DNA of 23,930 nt from a virus: positions 1 through 23,930 of IMG/VR virus record IMGVR_UViG_3300030098_001124; one strand, given 5' to 3'. The first letter of the stretch is position 1, and every line of letters starts with the position of its first letter. This document shows, piece after piece, positions 1-8,407 of this stretch. Both the position numbers and the translations under genes were made by a program. The notes beneath the pieces are model-generated. The model had not been told where the DNA came from and searched no databases. It was given only the letters and a program-made list of their open reading frames with translations.

Positions 1-2
1 TA

Positions 3-1208
3 GACAAAGGAGGTGAAAACTTTAAAAAACTATATGATGGCTCAGATGTTACAAAAAGAAACCGCAATGGACAGACTCGCTCGGGATTATATAGTTTGTT
101 CATACCTATGGAATGGAACTTCGAAGGATTCATTGATTCTTATGGATTACCTGTATTCAATACGCCGGATCAACCGGTTAAAGACAATTATGGAGACTAC
201 ATCGACGTTGGGGTTATTGAACATTGGGAAAACGAAGTTGATGGATTAAAAGGGGATCAAGACGCTTTAAATGAATTTTATAGACAGTTTCCCCGTACAG
301 AAGAGCATGCGTTTAGAGATGAAACTAAAAACAGCATATTTAATTTAGCTAAAATTTATGAACAAATTGATTATAATGAAGAAGCTAAATATGAGGCTGT
401 TGTTACACGAGGTAGCTTCCAATGGCTAAATGGTATAAAAGATACTGAAGTACAATTTATACCTAATTTAAATGGTAGATTTAATATTAGCTGGGTATTA
501 CCTAATAATTTACAAAATAGAGTAATAATAAAAAATGGAATTAAATATCCTGGCAATGATCATATTGGAGCTTTTGGCTGTGATAGTTATGACATATCCG
601 GCACAACAGATGGCAAAGGATCTAAAGGTGCTTTACACGGCCTTACTAAATTTAGTATGGAAGAAGCTCCAGCTAATAAGTTTTTTTTAGAATATATAGC
701 TAGACCTGCAACTGCAGAAATGTTTTTTGAAGATGTTTTAATGGCATTAGTATTTTATGGAATGCCTTTACTTGCAGAAAATAATAAACCTAGACTATTA
801 TATTATTTAAAAAGAAGAGGATATAGGGGTTATTCCATGAATAGACCTGATAAAATTTGGAATAAACTTTCTGTAACTGAAAAAGAAATAGGTGGAATTC
901 CTAATTCAAGTGAAGATATAAGACAAGCTCATGCAGCAGCAATAGAAACATATATTAATACTTATGTAGGTATTAAGCCTACGGGCGAATATGGTGATTT
1001 ATATTTTAATACAACATTAACAGATTGGTCTAAATTTGATATAAATAAAAGAACTAAATTTGATGCTGCTATTAGTAGCGGATTAGCTATTATGGCTTGT
1101 AATAAAAATTTATATACTCCTAGACCTCAAATAAAATTACAAGATAAAGTTAACTTTAGCTTTGCTAAATATAACAATAAAGGAAATTTTTCAAAAATAA
1201 TAAGATAA
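3..1208 (+). CDS. terL: Terminase large subunit, C-terminal part (5' end outside window)
   Basis: This is the DNA-packaging motor subunit; the visible part is mainly the nuclease domain that cuts concatemeric DNA at the portal. The frame is open from base 3 with no stop, so the gene begins upstream and the N-terminal ATPase is missing. A TTG at 96 is an internal Leu codon, not a start. The RNase H-like nuclease acids are recognisable: GCDSYD (Asp codon at 582), PLLAENNKPRLLYYLKRRGY (Glu codon at 777) and KFDAAISSG (Asp codon at 1062), spaced as in TerL nucleases. About 401 codons are visible. The TAA stop touches the portal ATG (TAAATG), so the two are translationally coupled. TerL followed by portal is the standard phage order. 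TerL identity is confident; subfamily is not assigned. Confidence 0.93.
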   Translation, partial: DKGGENFKKLYDGSDVTKRNRNGQTRSGLYSLFIPMEWNFEGFIDSYGLPVFNTPDQPVKDNYGDYIDVGVIEHWENEVDGLKGDQDALNEFYRQFPRTEEHAFRDETKNSIFNLAKIYEQIDYNEEAKYEAVVTRGSFQWLNGIKDTEVQFIPNLNGRFNISWVLPNNLQNRVIIKNGIKYPGNDHIGAFGCDSYDISGTTDGKGSKGALHGLTKFSMEEAPANKFFLEYIARPATAEMFFEDVLMALVFYGMPLLAENNKPRLLYYLKRRGYRGYSMNRPDKIWNKLSVTEKEIGGIPNSSEDIRQAHAAAIETYINTYVGIKPTGEYGDLYFNTTLTDWSKFDINKRTKFDAAISSGLAIMACNKNLYTPRPQIKLQDKVNFSFAKYNNKGNFSKIIR

Positions 1209-3623
1209 ATGGCAACAACATATAAATACGGTCTCTTCCCCAGTCAATCAGTGCCTGATGTTGAGAAAGCTAGTTCAGAATATGGCATGCAAGTTGCTAA
1301 GGCCATAGAAGCTGAATGGTTTAAAAAAGATTCGGGAACTACCAGATATTTTGCTAATAGAGATAACTTTCATAGATTAAGATTATATGCTAGAGGTGAA
1401 CAAAGTATACAAAAATACAAAGATGAATTATCTATTAATGGTGATCTATCATATCTTAACTTAGATTGGAAACCGGTACCTATTATACCTAAGTTTGTTG
1501 ATATAGTTGTTAATGGTATTTCAAATAGAACTTATGATTTAAAAGCTTACTCTGTAGATCCAGTAGCTACTAAAAGAAGAACAGAATTTGTAGAAAATTT
1601 GTTAAATGACATGTACGCTTCTGAGTTTGCTAATAAAATTGAAAAAAATTTAGGAGTAAATACTTTTTTTAATGAAAGACAAAACATACCCGATGATGAA
1701 GAAGAATTACAGGTTCATATGCAATTAAGCTATAAACAAAGTATAGAAATAGCGCAAGAGCAAGCTATAACAAATGTAATGGATTTAAATAAATATGATT
1801 TACTAAAAAGAAGGGTTGATTATGATATAGCTGTAGTAGGAATGGGTGCTATTAAAAATAGTTTTAATACTGCTGAGGGTATAAAAATAGAATATGTTGA
1901 TCCAGCTGATTTAGTGTATTCATATTGTGAATCACCTTATTTTGATGATTTATATTATGTAGGTGAAATAAAAACAATAAGTATTACTGAGCTTAAAAAA
2001 CAATATCCATATCTTACCGCTGAAGATATAAAAGAAATAGAAGGAAGAGGATCAGATACAAGATTACATAATAAATCTTATACATCAGAAAGTCAAGATA
2101 AAAATTTTGTAAACGTATTATATTTTGAATATAAAACTTTTGAAAATCAAGTTTATAAAATAAAACAAACCGCAAGCGGTGCGCAAAAAGCTATAGAAAA
2201 AACAGATCAGTTTAATCCACCTAAAGACGCACGTTCAAGGTTTGAAAAAGTAAATAGATCAATTGAAGTTTTATATGCAGGCGCTAAAATTGTTGGACAC
2301 GAAAGTTTGTTAGAATGGAAAAAATGTGTTAATATGACACGTCCTAAAGCTGATATAACAAAAGTACAAATGAGTTATAATATTGTAGCTCCTAGAGTTT
2401 ATAAAGGTAAGCCTGAATCGTTAGTTAGCAGAATGACCACATTTGCAGATATGATTCAAATAACGCATCTAAAATTACAACAAGTGTTATCAAGACTTGT
2501 TCCCGACGGGGTATTCTTGGATGCGGACGGCATTGCTGAAGTGGATTTGGGTAATGGCACAAATTACAATCCTCAAGAAGCACTAAATATGTATTTCCAA
2601 ACTGGTAGTGTTATTGGTAGATCTATGACGCAAGATGGTGATTTCAATAACGGTAGAGTGCCTATACAAGAGTTAAGGGCATCAGGCGGTAATACTAAAA
2701 TAGCAAGTTTAATACAGTCATATAATTATTATTTACAAATGATGCGTGACGTAACTGGATTAAATGAAGCTAGAGATGGTAGTCAACCTGATAAAAATGC
2801 TTTAGTTGGATTACAAAAATTAGCAGCAGCTAATAGTAATACTGCTACAAGACATATATTACAAGGAGGATTATATTTAACTTTAAAAACCGCTGAGGCG
2901 GTATCTTTAAGAATATCTGATGTTTTAGAGTTTTCAAATACTAAAAGATCTTTTATTCAATCATTAGGTAGATTTAATATAGGTGCTATGGAAGAGTTGT
3001 ATACTTTACACATGCATGATTTTGGTATATTTTTAGAGTTAACACCTGATGATGAAGAAAAACAGCTATTAGAAAATAATATTCAAATGGCTATAAATCA
3101 AAAACAAATTGAATTAGAAGATGCTATTGATGTTCGTGAAATTAAAAATTTAAAATTAGCTAATCAACTTTTAAAGCTAAGAAGAAAAAGAAAATATGAA
3201 AGAGATAGAGCGGCTCAATTAGAAAACATTCAAGCTCAATCTGCATCAAATACTCAAGCTGCACAAGCAGCAGCGCAGGTTGATATGCAAAAACAAAATG
3301 CTATTACTGAAAGTAAAGTACAATTAGCTAATGCACAAAAAGCATTTGATATTGAAAAAATGGAAACAGAAGCTGCTATAAAGAAAGAATTAATGGAATA
3401 TGAATTTAAATTAAACATGCAGCTTAAACAAGTTGAATCAGATGTAATTAAAAATAAAGAAAAGTATAAAGAAGATAGGAAAGATGATAGGACAAAAATA
3501 CAAGCTAGTCAACAAAGTGAATTAATAGAACAAAGAAAAAATAATACACCACCTAAAGATTTTGAATCGGCTGGCTTTGATAACTTAGGTGGATTTGGTT
3601 TAGAACAATTTGAACCAAGATAA
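1209..3623 (+). CDS. Portal protein
   Basis: Probable portal, the dodecameric ring at the capsid vertex through which DNA is packaged and ejected. At 804 residues it matches the large portals of short-tailed phages. An N-terminal segment around residues 85-115 (WKPVPIIPKFVDIVVNG) and a core at about 393-577 (crown/stem-like helices ending in QKLAAANSNTATRHILQGG and SLRISDVLEF) look like portal families of marine and crAss-like phages. Residues about 640-760 form a long Q/A/K-rich predicted coiled coil after the portal core, an unusually long tail that could be the barrel or an internal extension. The start directly abuts the terminase stop and has no Shine-Dalgarno sequence. Position between TerL and the capsid genes supports the call. 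Confidence 0.85.
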   Translation: MATTYKYGLFPSQSVPDVEKASSEYGMQVAKAIEAEWFKKDSGTTRYFANRDNFHRLRLYARGEQSIQKYKDELSINGDLSYLNLDWKPVPIIPKFVDIVVNGISNRTYDLKAYSVDPVATKRRTEFVENLLNDMYASEFANKIEKNLGVNTFFNERQNIPDDEEELQVHMQLSYKQSIEIAQEQAITNVMDLNKYDLLKRRVDYDIAVVGMGAIKNSFNTAEGIKIEYVDPADLVYSYCESPYFDDLYYVGEIKTISITELKKQYPYLTAEDIKEIEGRGSDTRLHNKSYTSESQDKNFVNVLYFEYKTFENQVYKIKQTASGAQKAIEKTDQFNPPKDARSRFEKVNRSIEVLYAGAKIVGHESLLEWKKCVNMTRPKADITKVQMSYNIVAPRVYKGKPESLVSRMTTFADMIQITHLKLQQVLSRLVPDGVFLDADGIAEVDLGNGTNYNPQEALNMYFQTGSVIGRSMTQDGDFNNGRVPIQELRASGGNTKIASLIQSYNYYLQMMRDVTGLNEARDGSQPDKNALVGLQKLAAANSNTATRHILQGGLYLTLKTAEAVSLRISDVLEFSNTKRSFIQSLGRFNIGAMEELYTLHMHDFGIFLELTPDDEEKQLLENNIQMAINQKQIELEDAIDVREIKNLKLANQLLKLRRKRKYERDRAAQLENIQAQSASNTQAAQAAAQVDMQKQNAITESKVQLANAQKAFDIEKMETEAAIKKELMEYEFKLNMQLKQVESDVIKNKEKYKEDRKDDRTKIQASQQSELIEQRKNNTPPKDFESAGFDNLGGFGLEQFEPR

Positions 3624-3641
3624 CCTTTAAAAATAATAACT

Positions 3642-3998
3642 ATGGGAATGAGAGGCACGGACTTTCCAAAAAACGTTGTAGGGTCTGTTTTTACAACCGC
3701 AAGTAGCGACGCTATAATTCCACCAACAAATCATATATTTACTGCTTTTACTGTATTAGCAGCTGCAACATTTGATGCTAGTGGTGGTTTAGTAGCAGAA
3801 GCAGCAACTAAGTTTGCTAATACTGAAGACGCAGCAGGCGATTTAGCCGCAGGATCTGAAACAAATAATGAAGGATCAGGTGGTGTACAAATAACAAATT
3901 CAAACGCAACATTTCCTGCAGGTGTAACTATTCATGGTAGATACACTGAAATAGATGTAGCGGGAGGAAGCATTATTGCATATTACGAAAGGCAATAA
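3642..3998 (+). CDS. Small head protein, possible capsid decoration protein
   Basis: A 118-residue protein rich in Ala, Gly, Thr and Ser, with no Cys, signal peptide or membrane segment. Its sequence reads as alternating short beta strands. The C-terminus (FPAGVTIHGRYTEIDVAGGSIIAYYE) has the pattern of small beta-sandwich virion proteins of T4-like and marine phages, in which a 'GVTIYGRWT-x-I' strand precedes a final 'GxxIAY' strand. That comparison is from memory. It lies between portal and scaffold-like gene, the usual site for decoration or minor head proteins. The ATG follows an AT-rich leader. A structural role is likely; the exact one is not established. Confidence 0.55.
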   Translation: MGMRGTDFPKNVVGSVFTTASSDAIIPPTNHIFTAFTVLAAATFDASGGLVAEAATKFANTEDAAGDLAAGSETNNEGSGGVQITNSNATFPAGVTIHGRYTEIDVAGGSIIAYYERQ

Positions 3999-4029
3999 AT
4001 AAATTTAAGTAATTATATAATATTTTATC

Positions 4030-5301
4030 ATGGCAGAAGAATTAAAAGTAACAGCTGTAAAAGCTGAAGAGCCAAAAACTATGGCTGAAAAAGAAGAAAC
4101 GGTAGCAGAGAATGCCGGTATACCTATCGATAAAGACGGAGTATACAAATTAGATCTCGATAAGTTTAACCAAGAAAATAAAAAAGAAGATGCCGTTCAA
4201 GAGCAAAGCACAGATGAGGTTCCTGTACGCGACGAATCCGAAACTAGCGAAGAGGTTCGAGAAGGAAACGTCGAAGCGACAGATGAAAAACCTGCCGGAG
4301 AAGAAGTCGGCAATGAGGATGTGCGGGATAAAGAAACACCGATAATAGAAGAAATAACCGATGAAACCGATAATACTAACGAGACAGGAGTGGACGGAAG
4401 CATTGAAGATGCCAACGCCACATCGCAACAAGAAGAAATACTACAGGAAGAAAAAACACAAGAACCTGTAGATTTACCAGAAAATATTCAAGATGTTATA
4501 AACTTCATGAATGATACTGGTGGAACATTAGAAGATTATGTAAAATTAAATGCAGATTATTCTAATACAGACGACAATACTCTTTTGGTTGAGTATTATA
4601 AAAAAACCAAACCACATCTTACGTATGAAGAAATTTCTTTTTTAATGGATGATAAATTTTCTATTGATGAAGAGTTAGACACAGACAGAGATGTAAAAAG
4701 AAAAAAATTAGCTCTAAAGGAGGAGGTTGCAAATGCCAAAAACTTTTTGAAAACGCAAAAGGATCAATATTATAAAGAAGTCAAGTTGGGTTCTAAACTA
4801 TTGCCTGAGCAGCAAAAAGCTATTGACTTTTTCAATCGCTATAATGAAGAGCAAAAATCAGCTGAAGAATTATTGCAGAAGCAAACATCACATTACAACA
4901 ATGAAACTAATAAAGTTTTTAATAGTGAATTTAAAGGTTTTAACTTCAAAGTAGGGGACAAAAGATACAGGTTCAATGTTAGTGATGTAAATAAAGTAAA
5001 AGAAAATCAAAGTGATCTATTAAATGTTTTTAATAAATATGTTACAGAAGATAAACTTCTTACTAACGCGCAGGATTTTCATAAATCTTTATTTGCCGCT
5101 TCTAACCCGGACGCTATAGCTAATCATTTTTATGAGCAAGGCAAAGCCGACGCTATAAAACAAATGACTGCAGATGCTAAGAACATTAATATGGATCCTA
5201 GAAAAACTGCAGACGGTATTGTTGAGGCTGGCGGAGTTAAAGTTAAAGCATTAAGTGGAGATAATAGTTCCAAGCTAAAGTTAAAACTCAAAAACTATTA
5301 A
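4030..5301 (+). CDS. Acidic scaffold-like protein
   Basis: A 423-residue protein placed between portal and major capsid genes, where phages encode the assembly scaffold. Residues about 50-150 are a low-complexity acidic stretch (E, D, T, S, with few hydrophobics) that is probably disordered. Residues about 215-290 are helical and charged, likely coiled coil. The C-terminus is basic (about the last 40 residues, ending KLKLKLKNY), as in scaffolds whose C-terminal basic helix binds the coat protein. No protease motif was seen, so self-cleavage cannot be claimed. The acidic stretch has markedly higher G+C than its surroundings (listed separately). Reverse-strand open frames over it are shadows of the E/D-rich coding. 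The call rests on position and composition rather than a recognised motif. Confidence 0.6.
   Translation: MAEELKVTAVKAEEPKTMAEKEETVAENAGIPIDKDGVYKLDLDKFNQENKKEDAVQEQSTDEVPVRDESETSEEVREGNVEATDEKPAGEEVGNEDVRDKETPIIEEITDETDNTNETGVDGSIEDANATSQQEEILQEEKTQEPVDLPENIQDVINFMNDTGGTLEDYVKLNADYSNTDDNTLLVEYYKKTKPHLTYEEISFLMDDKFSIDEELDTDRDVKRKKLALKEEVANAKNFLKTQKDQYYKEVKLGSKLLPEQQKAIDFFNRYNEEQKSAEELLQKQTSHYNNETNKVFNSEFKGFNFKVGDKRYRFNVSDVNKVKENQSDLLNVFNKYVTEDKLLTNAQDFHKSLFAASNPDAIANHFYEQGKADAIKQMTADAKNINMDPRKTADGIVEAGGVKVKALSGDNSSKLKLKLKNY
4180..4440 (+). other. G+C-rich acidic low-complexity stretch inside the scaffold-like gene
   Basis: Counting by 60-base blocks, 4201-4440 is about 47% G+C (31, 30, 22 and 29 G+C per 60) while the block at 4441-4500 is 30%. 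Codons such as GCG, CCG, CGA, TCG and GTC are common here and scarce in neighbouring genes. It encodes the E/D-rich segment, so the shift is not forced by amino acids alone (GAA and GAT were available). Confidence 0.7.
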
Positions 5302-5314
5302 AAATTAATAAAAA

Positions 5315-6769
5315 ATGGCAAATGTATCATTTTCGTTACCTAGCGAATTGACCCCTAACGTGGTTAAACAAGCTAGCTATTCGAATTATTTAAACTTTCA
5401 CTCTGGAGATGGAACTCCGGTAACTGACTGGGCACAACAGTATTTACCTGAGCTTTATAACCAAGAGGTGGAGAGATATGGAAACAGATCTATATCTTCG
5501 TTTTTAAGAATGGTAGGTGCTGAAATGCCTATGGCTTCTGATCAAATTATTTGGTCTGAGCAAGGTAGATTACACTTAGCATACGAAGGAGCGACGGTAA
5601 ACAATGATGGTCTTATTACTATTGCTGGCGGTGGAACACACGCTGTAAGAGTAGGACAAACTATCGTATTATCTGATAACCAAGCATCTCCTACAGTTAT
5701 CAAAGCTTACGTTAATACAGTAAGTGATGACAACACTACGTTAACTGTGTTACCTTATAAAGGATCAACTAACGGTACTTTAGGTGCACACACATCATTC
5801 AAAACTACAAACGATAGCGGAACAAACACATGTTCATTCTTTGTTTATGGTTCTGAATTTGCTAAAGGACAAGCTAGCATGGCTGGTTCTATTAAGCCTG
5901 AATTTGAATCTTTTACAAATAAACCAATTATTTTAAAAGACAAATTTGAAATCAATGGTTCTGACACTGCACAAATTGGCTGGATAGAAGTATCTGGTGA
6001 ATCAGGTGTTGGTGGTTTCTTATGGTATTTAAAAGCCGAAGGAGACACAAGAGTTAGATTTGAAGATTATTTAGAAACAGCAATGGTTGAAGCTGAAAAA
6101 GCTGATGCAAACAACATCATTGATAGTGACTCTGCTTACGGTGGAAACAACGGTGATGCTGTTGGTTCAGAAGGCTTATTTGCTGCTATTGAATCAAGAG
6201 GTATCGTAGCAACTGGTGCTTATGACTCAGTAAATGACGTTATTTCTGACTTTGATTTAATTCTTAAAGAACTAGACAAACAAGGATCTATTGAAGAAAA
6301 TATGTTATTCTTAGATAGAGACTCAAACTTAAAAGTTGATGATGCCTTAGCTGCGGTAAACGCATCTAACCCAGGTATGACATCTTTTGGTGTATTTGAA
6401 AACTCTGAAGACATGGCGTTAAATTTAGGTTTCAACGGATTTAGAAGAGGTTCTTATGACTTCTATAAAACTGATTGGAAATATCTTAACAATAAGTCTA
6501 CAAGAGGATTATTCAATGACATTAAAGGTGTATTAGTACCTGCTGGAACATCTTCAGTATACGACCAAATTCTTGGAAACAACATTAGAAGACCTTTCTT
6601 ACACGTAAGATATAGAGCTTCTGAAGCTGATGACAGAAGAATGAAGTCATGGATTACAGGTTCAGTAGGTGGTGCTGCAACATCAGGTGATGATAAAATG
6701 GAAGTACATTATTTATCAGAAAGATGTTTGATAGTACAGGCTGCTAACAACTTCGTATTATTCAAGTAA
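5315..6769 (+). CDS. Major capsid protein
   Basis: Probable HK97-fold coat protein of 484 residues that builds the icosahedral shell. The N-terminal region (SNYLNFHSGDGTPVTDWAQQ, then RSISSFLRMVG and QIIWSEQGRLHLAYEG) and the C-terminal strand (KMEVHYLSERCLIVQAANNF) resemble major capsid families of marine phages, recalled rather than searched. Residues about 92-180 are a beta-rich segment (AVRVGQTIVLS, TTLTVLPYKGS) that could be a surface insertion domain. It follows the scaffold-like gene by 13 bases and is closed by a hairpin terminator. Its codon choice differs from neighbours: Asn is mostly AAC, against nearly all AAT in the gene at 7694. That fits the most heavily translated gene of the phage. 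Confidence 0.88.
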   Translation: MANVSFSLPSELTPNVVKQASYSNYLNFHSGDGTPVTDWAQQYLPELYNQEVERYGNRSISSFLRMVGAEMPMASDQIIWSEQGRLHLAYEGATVNNDGLITIAGGGTHAVRVGQTIVLSDNQASPTVIKAYVNTVSDDNTTLTVLPYKGSTNGTLGAHTSFKTTNDSGTNTCSFFVYGSEFAKGQASMAGSIKPEFESFTNKPIILKDKFEINGSDTAQIGWIEVSGESGVGGFLWYLKAEGDTRVRFEDYLETAMVEAEKADANNIIDSDSAYGGNNGDAVGSEGLFAAIESRGIVATGAYDSVNDVISDFDLILKELDKQGSIEENMLFLDRDSNLKVDDALAAVNASNPGMTSFGVFENSEDMALNLGFNGFRRGSYDFYKTDWKYLNNKSTRGLFNDIKGVLVPAGTSSVYDQILGNNIRRPFLHVRYRASEADDRRMKSWITGSVGGAATSGDDKMEVHYLSERCLIVQAANNFVLFK

Positions 6770-6784
6770 GATTATTTTAAAAGT

Positions 6785-6811
6785 GCTGGGCGTTTCGGCG
6801 CCTAGCCTTTT
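6785..6811 (+). terminator. Hairpin terminator after the major capsid gene
   Basis: GCTGGGCG (6785-6792) pairs with CGCCTAGC (6799-6806), 8 bp with one G-U wobble. The loop is TTTCGG, which can tighten to a TTCG tetraloop. CTTTTATTT follows. The G+C-rich stem in an AT-rich gap, 16 bases past the capsid stop, is typical of an intrinsic terminator. Since all genes continue on the same strand, it may only partly stop transcription and so raise capsid mRNA relative to downstream genes. Confidence 0.75.
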
Positions 6812-6837
6812 ATTTAACATTTTTATTATATTATATT

Positions 6838-7638
6838 ATGGCAAAAAAACAAAAAGCAGAGGTGGCTGTTGAAGAACCTGTAACGGTTACTCCACCAAAA
6901 AAAGAAAAACCCCAAAGTACTTGGGAATATAAAGATAGACAATATTATTTATTAGGAGATACAACACCCGTTGTATTTATTTTAAAATCAAAAGGCATCA
7001 TGTGGTTTGATAAAAAATTAGGGTATGAAAGAGAAATTAGATATACCTTAAATCAAAAAACAGTTTTTGCTGATGAATTTAAGGGAGATTCAAGATTAGA
7101 TCATATTATTTTTAGAGATGGTGTTTTAAATGTACCAAAAGAAAGAACTGTTTTGCAACAAATACTTTCAATATATCATCCCGATAAAGGCAGATTATAT
7201 GCAGAAGTTGATCATGAAGCTGACGCAAAGTCTGATTTAGATGAATTAAACTTAGAATTTGAAGCAATACAAGCTGCAATGGGAATGGATATTGACCATG
7301 CTGAAGCAATTGTAAGAACAGAAAGAGGTAGTGCAGTTAGTAGAATGAGTTCTCAGGAAATTAAAAGAGATTTATTTTTAATGGCTAAAGATAATCCTGC
7401 GTTGTTTTTAGAATTAGCTAATGATGACAATATCAATATTAGAAATCTAGGTATTAAAGCAGTTGAATTAGGATTATTAATTCTTTCAAATGATCAAAGA
7501 ACATTTTTATGGGGAAGTAATAATAGAAGATTACTTACAGTTCCATTTGATGAAAATCCATATTCAGCTTTAGCATCTTGGTTTAAAACAGATGAAGGTA
7601 TTGAAGTCTATCAATTATTAGAAAAGAAACTTAAATAG
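6838..7638 (+). CDS. Conserved phage head/neck protein of unknown function
   Basis: A 266-residue protein that I know only as a family member seen downstream of capsid genes in marine phages; no catalytic motif was recognised. The N-terminus (residues 1-30) is a charged, probably flexible leader. Residues about 30-110 look beta-rich (YYLLGDTTPVVFILKSKG, GYEREIRYTLNQKTVFADEF), and residues about 125-266 look helical (SRMSSQEIKRDLFLMAKDNP, IRNLGIKAVELGLLIL). No membrane segment. It is flanked by two hairpins (6785-6806 upstream, 7645-7683 downstream), so it may form its own transcript unit. Position between coat protein and adaptor genes suggests head completion or neck assembly, which is inference. 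Confidence 0.55.
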   Translation: MAKKQKAEVAVEEPVTVTPPKKEKPQSTWEYKDRQYYLLGDTTPVVFILKSKGIMWFDKKLGYEREIRYTLNQKTVFADEFKGDSRLDHIIFRDGVLNVPKERTVLQQILSIYHPDKGRLYAEVDHEADAKSDLDELNLEFEAIQAAMGMDIDHAEAIVRTERGSAVSRMSSQEIKRDLFLMAKDNPALFLELANDDNINIRNLGIKAVELGLLILSNDQRTFLWGSNNRRLLTVPFDENPYSALASWFKTDEGIEVYQLLEKKLK

Positions 7639-7644
7639 TTTGTT

Positions 7645-7683
7645 TATAGTGGTTAGGCCGCTATAAGCGGCTTAATCATTATA
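7645..7683 (+). terminator. 17-bp perfect-plus-wobble hairpin in the gap before 7694
   Basis: Bases 7645-7661 pair with 7667-7683 across the loop TATAA. The core GCCGC/GCGGC is fully Watson-Crick, and the arms extend to 17 bp with three G-U wobbles. It begins 6 bases after the TAG stop and ends 10 bases before the next ATG. No clean T-run follows (TATAAAAATATT), so it may be a terminator, an RNA-processing or stability hairpin, or a structure limiting initiation at 7694. Confidence 0.6.
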
Positions 7684-7693
7684 TAAAAATATT

Positions 7694-8404
7694 ATGGCAA
7701 TATCAGTTGATAAAGTATATAAAACAGTATTATCAATATTAAATAAAGAATCAAGAGGTTTTTTAACACCAGATGAATTTGAAAGAATTGCTTCACAAGT
7801 TCAACTTGATATACTAGATCAAAATTTTCATGATTATAATAAAGCAGTTGTAAGAGCTTCTAGAGGAAGAGCTGTACAAGATTATGGAAATATACCAGAA
7901 AAAATTCAACATAAAATAGATCCATTTTATGCGGCTGCGGATATTACATTAACAAATGGTATTGGTACTTTGCCAACAGATTTGTATAAAACAATAAATA
8001 TTAGTATAACTAATAAAACTATTCAATTAGAAAAAGTAAATAAAAGCACATTATCATATTTACTATCTTCACCTTTAACAAAACCAACAACATCATTTCC
8101 TGTATATTATCAGAGGGCAACAGATATTATTGTTGAACCTGCTTTATCAGATGGTAGTTGGACATTAGGTAATTTACTTATTGAATATGTAAAAACACCA
8201 GTTGACGTAAATTGGAATCACACTGTTGGCTCAAGTGGAGAGTTAACAGCTACTGACCCTATGACAGATTTTACATTGCATGAATCTGATAGAGTACAAT
8301 TAATATTAGGTATATTAAAATATGCCGGATTAGTAATTGAAGATCCTGCTGTAATACAAGCAGCGAGTGGAGAAGAAACTAAATTAATACAATTAGAACA
8401 ATAA
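7694..8404 (+). CDS. Probable head-tail adaptor / neck ring protein
   Basis: A 236-residue protein. The N-terminal helical part (VDKVYKTVLSILNKESRGFL, then TPDEFERIASQVQLDILDQN) is a pattern I associate with a family common in marine phages and placed right after capsid genes. The middle (about 85-175) is beta-rich, and the C-terminus is helical (HESDRVQLILGILKYAGLVI). No enzyme motif or membrane segment. Helix bundle plus beta domain, about 200-250 residues, directly upstream of another neck-like protein, fits adaptor proteins that dock under the portal (the role of T7 gp11 or crAss ring proteins). Asn codons are almost all AAT, unlike the capsid gene. The assignment is positional. Confidence 0.5.
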   Translation: MAISVDKVYKTVLSILNKESRGFLTPDEFERIASQVQLDILDQNFHDYNKAVVRASRGRAVQDYGNIPEKIQHKIDPFYAAADITLTNGIGTLPTDLYKTINISITNKTIQLEKVNKSTLSYLLSSPLTKPTTSFPVYYQRATDIIVEPALSDGSWTLGNLLIEYVKTPVDVNWNHTVGSSGELTATDPMTDFTLHESDRVQLILGILKYAGLVIEDPAVIQAASGEETKLIQLEQ

Positions 8405-8407
8405 TAA

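Noticed and set aside
7-249. A GGAGGTGA string at 9-16 and a 78-codon open frame from 13
   Set aside because: Both lie inside the terminase reading frame, which is open from base 3 and carries the recognisable nuclease motifs. The short frame has no family pattern.
2497-2580. Slightly G+C-richer patch in the portal gene as a sign of transfer
   Set aside because: It coincides with the conserved portal core and is short and only moderately raised (about 45%), so sequence constraint explains it well enough.
3999-4029. TATAAT-like string (4014-4019) as a promoter before the scaffold-like gene
   Set aside because: The gap is nearly pure A/T so such strings arise by chance, there is no paired upstream element, and a Bacteroidota host would use a different consensus.
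4150-4431. Two overlapping reverse-strand open frames (93 and 74 codons) over the acidic segment
   Set aside because: They are mirror products of GAA/GAT-rich coding (Ser/Phe/Leu low complexity), have no leader of the local type, and no other gene is on that strand.
4717-4750. AAAGGAGGAGG followed by ATG at 4733, a textbook ribosome site
   Set aside because: The ATG is out of frame with the scaffold-like gene and reaches TGA after five codons. The string encodes ordinary Lys-Glu-Glu-Val residues.
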